From positions 1 to 40,521 of the forward strand of contig NZ_LGDG01000274.1 in assembly GCF_001279775.1 (NCBI RefSeq): a DNA stretch of 40,521 nt. The letters are read 5' to 3'. The translations under genes and the position numbers were made by a program. This document shows positions 40,399-40,521 of this stretch, piece after piece (within the stretch, counting starts at the first letter, position 1; each line of letters begins with the position of its first letter). The notes beneath the pieces were generated by a model. The model had not been told where the DNA came from and did not search any database. It was given only the letters and a program-made list of their open reading frames with translations. Source of the DNA: Streptomyces sp. MMG1533. Lineage in GTDB: Bacteria > Actinomycetota > Actinomycetes > Streptomycetales > Streptomycetaceae.

Positions 40399-40521
40399 CG
40401 CGCTTGCTTGTTGGCGATCTCCACCAAGAGGCGGACCGGGCGTGCCCACGATGCCGCGCTCCGCCCCGCCTGACCCTCAAACCCCCGCCGCCCCCACCAG
40501 AGCCCCCGCCGCATACGTCAC

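Overview
The window reads as a piece of the core chromosome of a Streptomyces. The evidence is very high GC, GC-rich third codon positions, frequent GTG starts, a chaplin gene, a streptophobe-family membrane protein, Spo0M, a two-FHA ABC transporter, an InhA-type enoyl reductase and an actinobacterial 6C RNA. From memory, the gene order matches the Streptomyces coelicolor block around chpE, queA-like, serB, fabI/fabG, tyrS, moaA and a subtilase. I see no IS element, prophage, CRISPR array or integrated plasmid, so most of this is conserved housekeeping DNA.

Layout. (1) 1-410: promoter and leader of a ribosomal RNA operon that runs leftward off the window; its best -35 box overlaps the stop codon of a DNA-repair glycosylase gene (406-1047). 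(2) 1.2-6.7 kb: Spo0M, a PEBP-family protein and an HNH endonuclease rightward; then leftward SPFH/NfeD membrane-microdomain partners and a lone ABC ATPase; then an unknown conserved protein. (3) 6.9-12.2 kb: a cysteine-free chaplin (chpE-like), a GAF histidine kinase and NarL-type regulator pair, an SDR overlapping a divergent QueA-like gene, and a secreted lytic transglycosylase. (4) 12.2-19.6 kb: a two-FHA ABCG-type transporter resembling mycobacterial Rv1747, divergent from a streptophobe protein; serB; a SixA-like phosphatase; two small membrane proteins. (5) 19.6-28.2 kb: an MFS exporter divergent from a GntR regulator with a palindromic operator candidate between them; a small secreted protein; the fabG-fabI fatty-acid operon; the tldD-tldE peptidase pair; tyrS. 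(6) 28.2-32.8 kb: stress membrane protein, DUF3099 protein, 6C RNA, a small zinc-binding-like protein, moaA, and an acetate-type symporter with its DUF485 partner. (7) 32.9-40.5 kb: two tandem secreted subtilases, a CaiB/BaiF CoA-transferase with an apparently leaderless start, a CopD-like membrane protein, and a co-translated pair of a YhhN/TMEM86 protein and an alkylglycerol-monooxygenase-like enzyme.

The most interesting items are the AGMO-like plus YhhN pair (a possible two-step ether-lipid degradation unit), the 6C RNA with a palindrome in its promoter, the recurring palindrome ACGCGCGCGT (eight copies found by eye, inside unrelated genes), the divergent QueA-like protein, and the tandem subtilases with EF-hand-like loops near their C-termini. 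Intergenic regions not listed below show nothing I can interpret.
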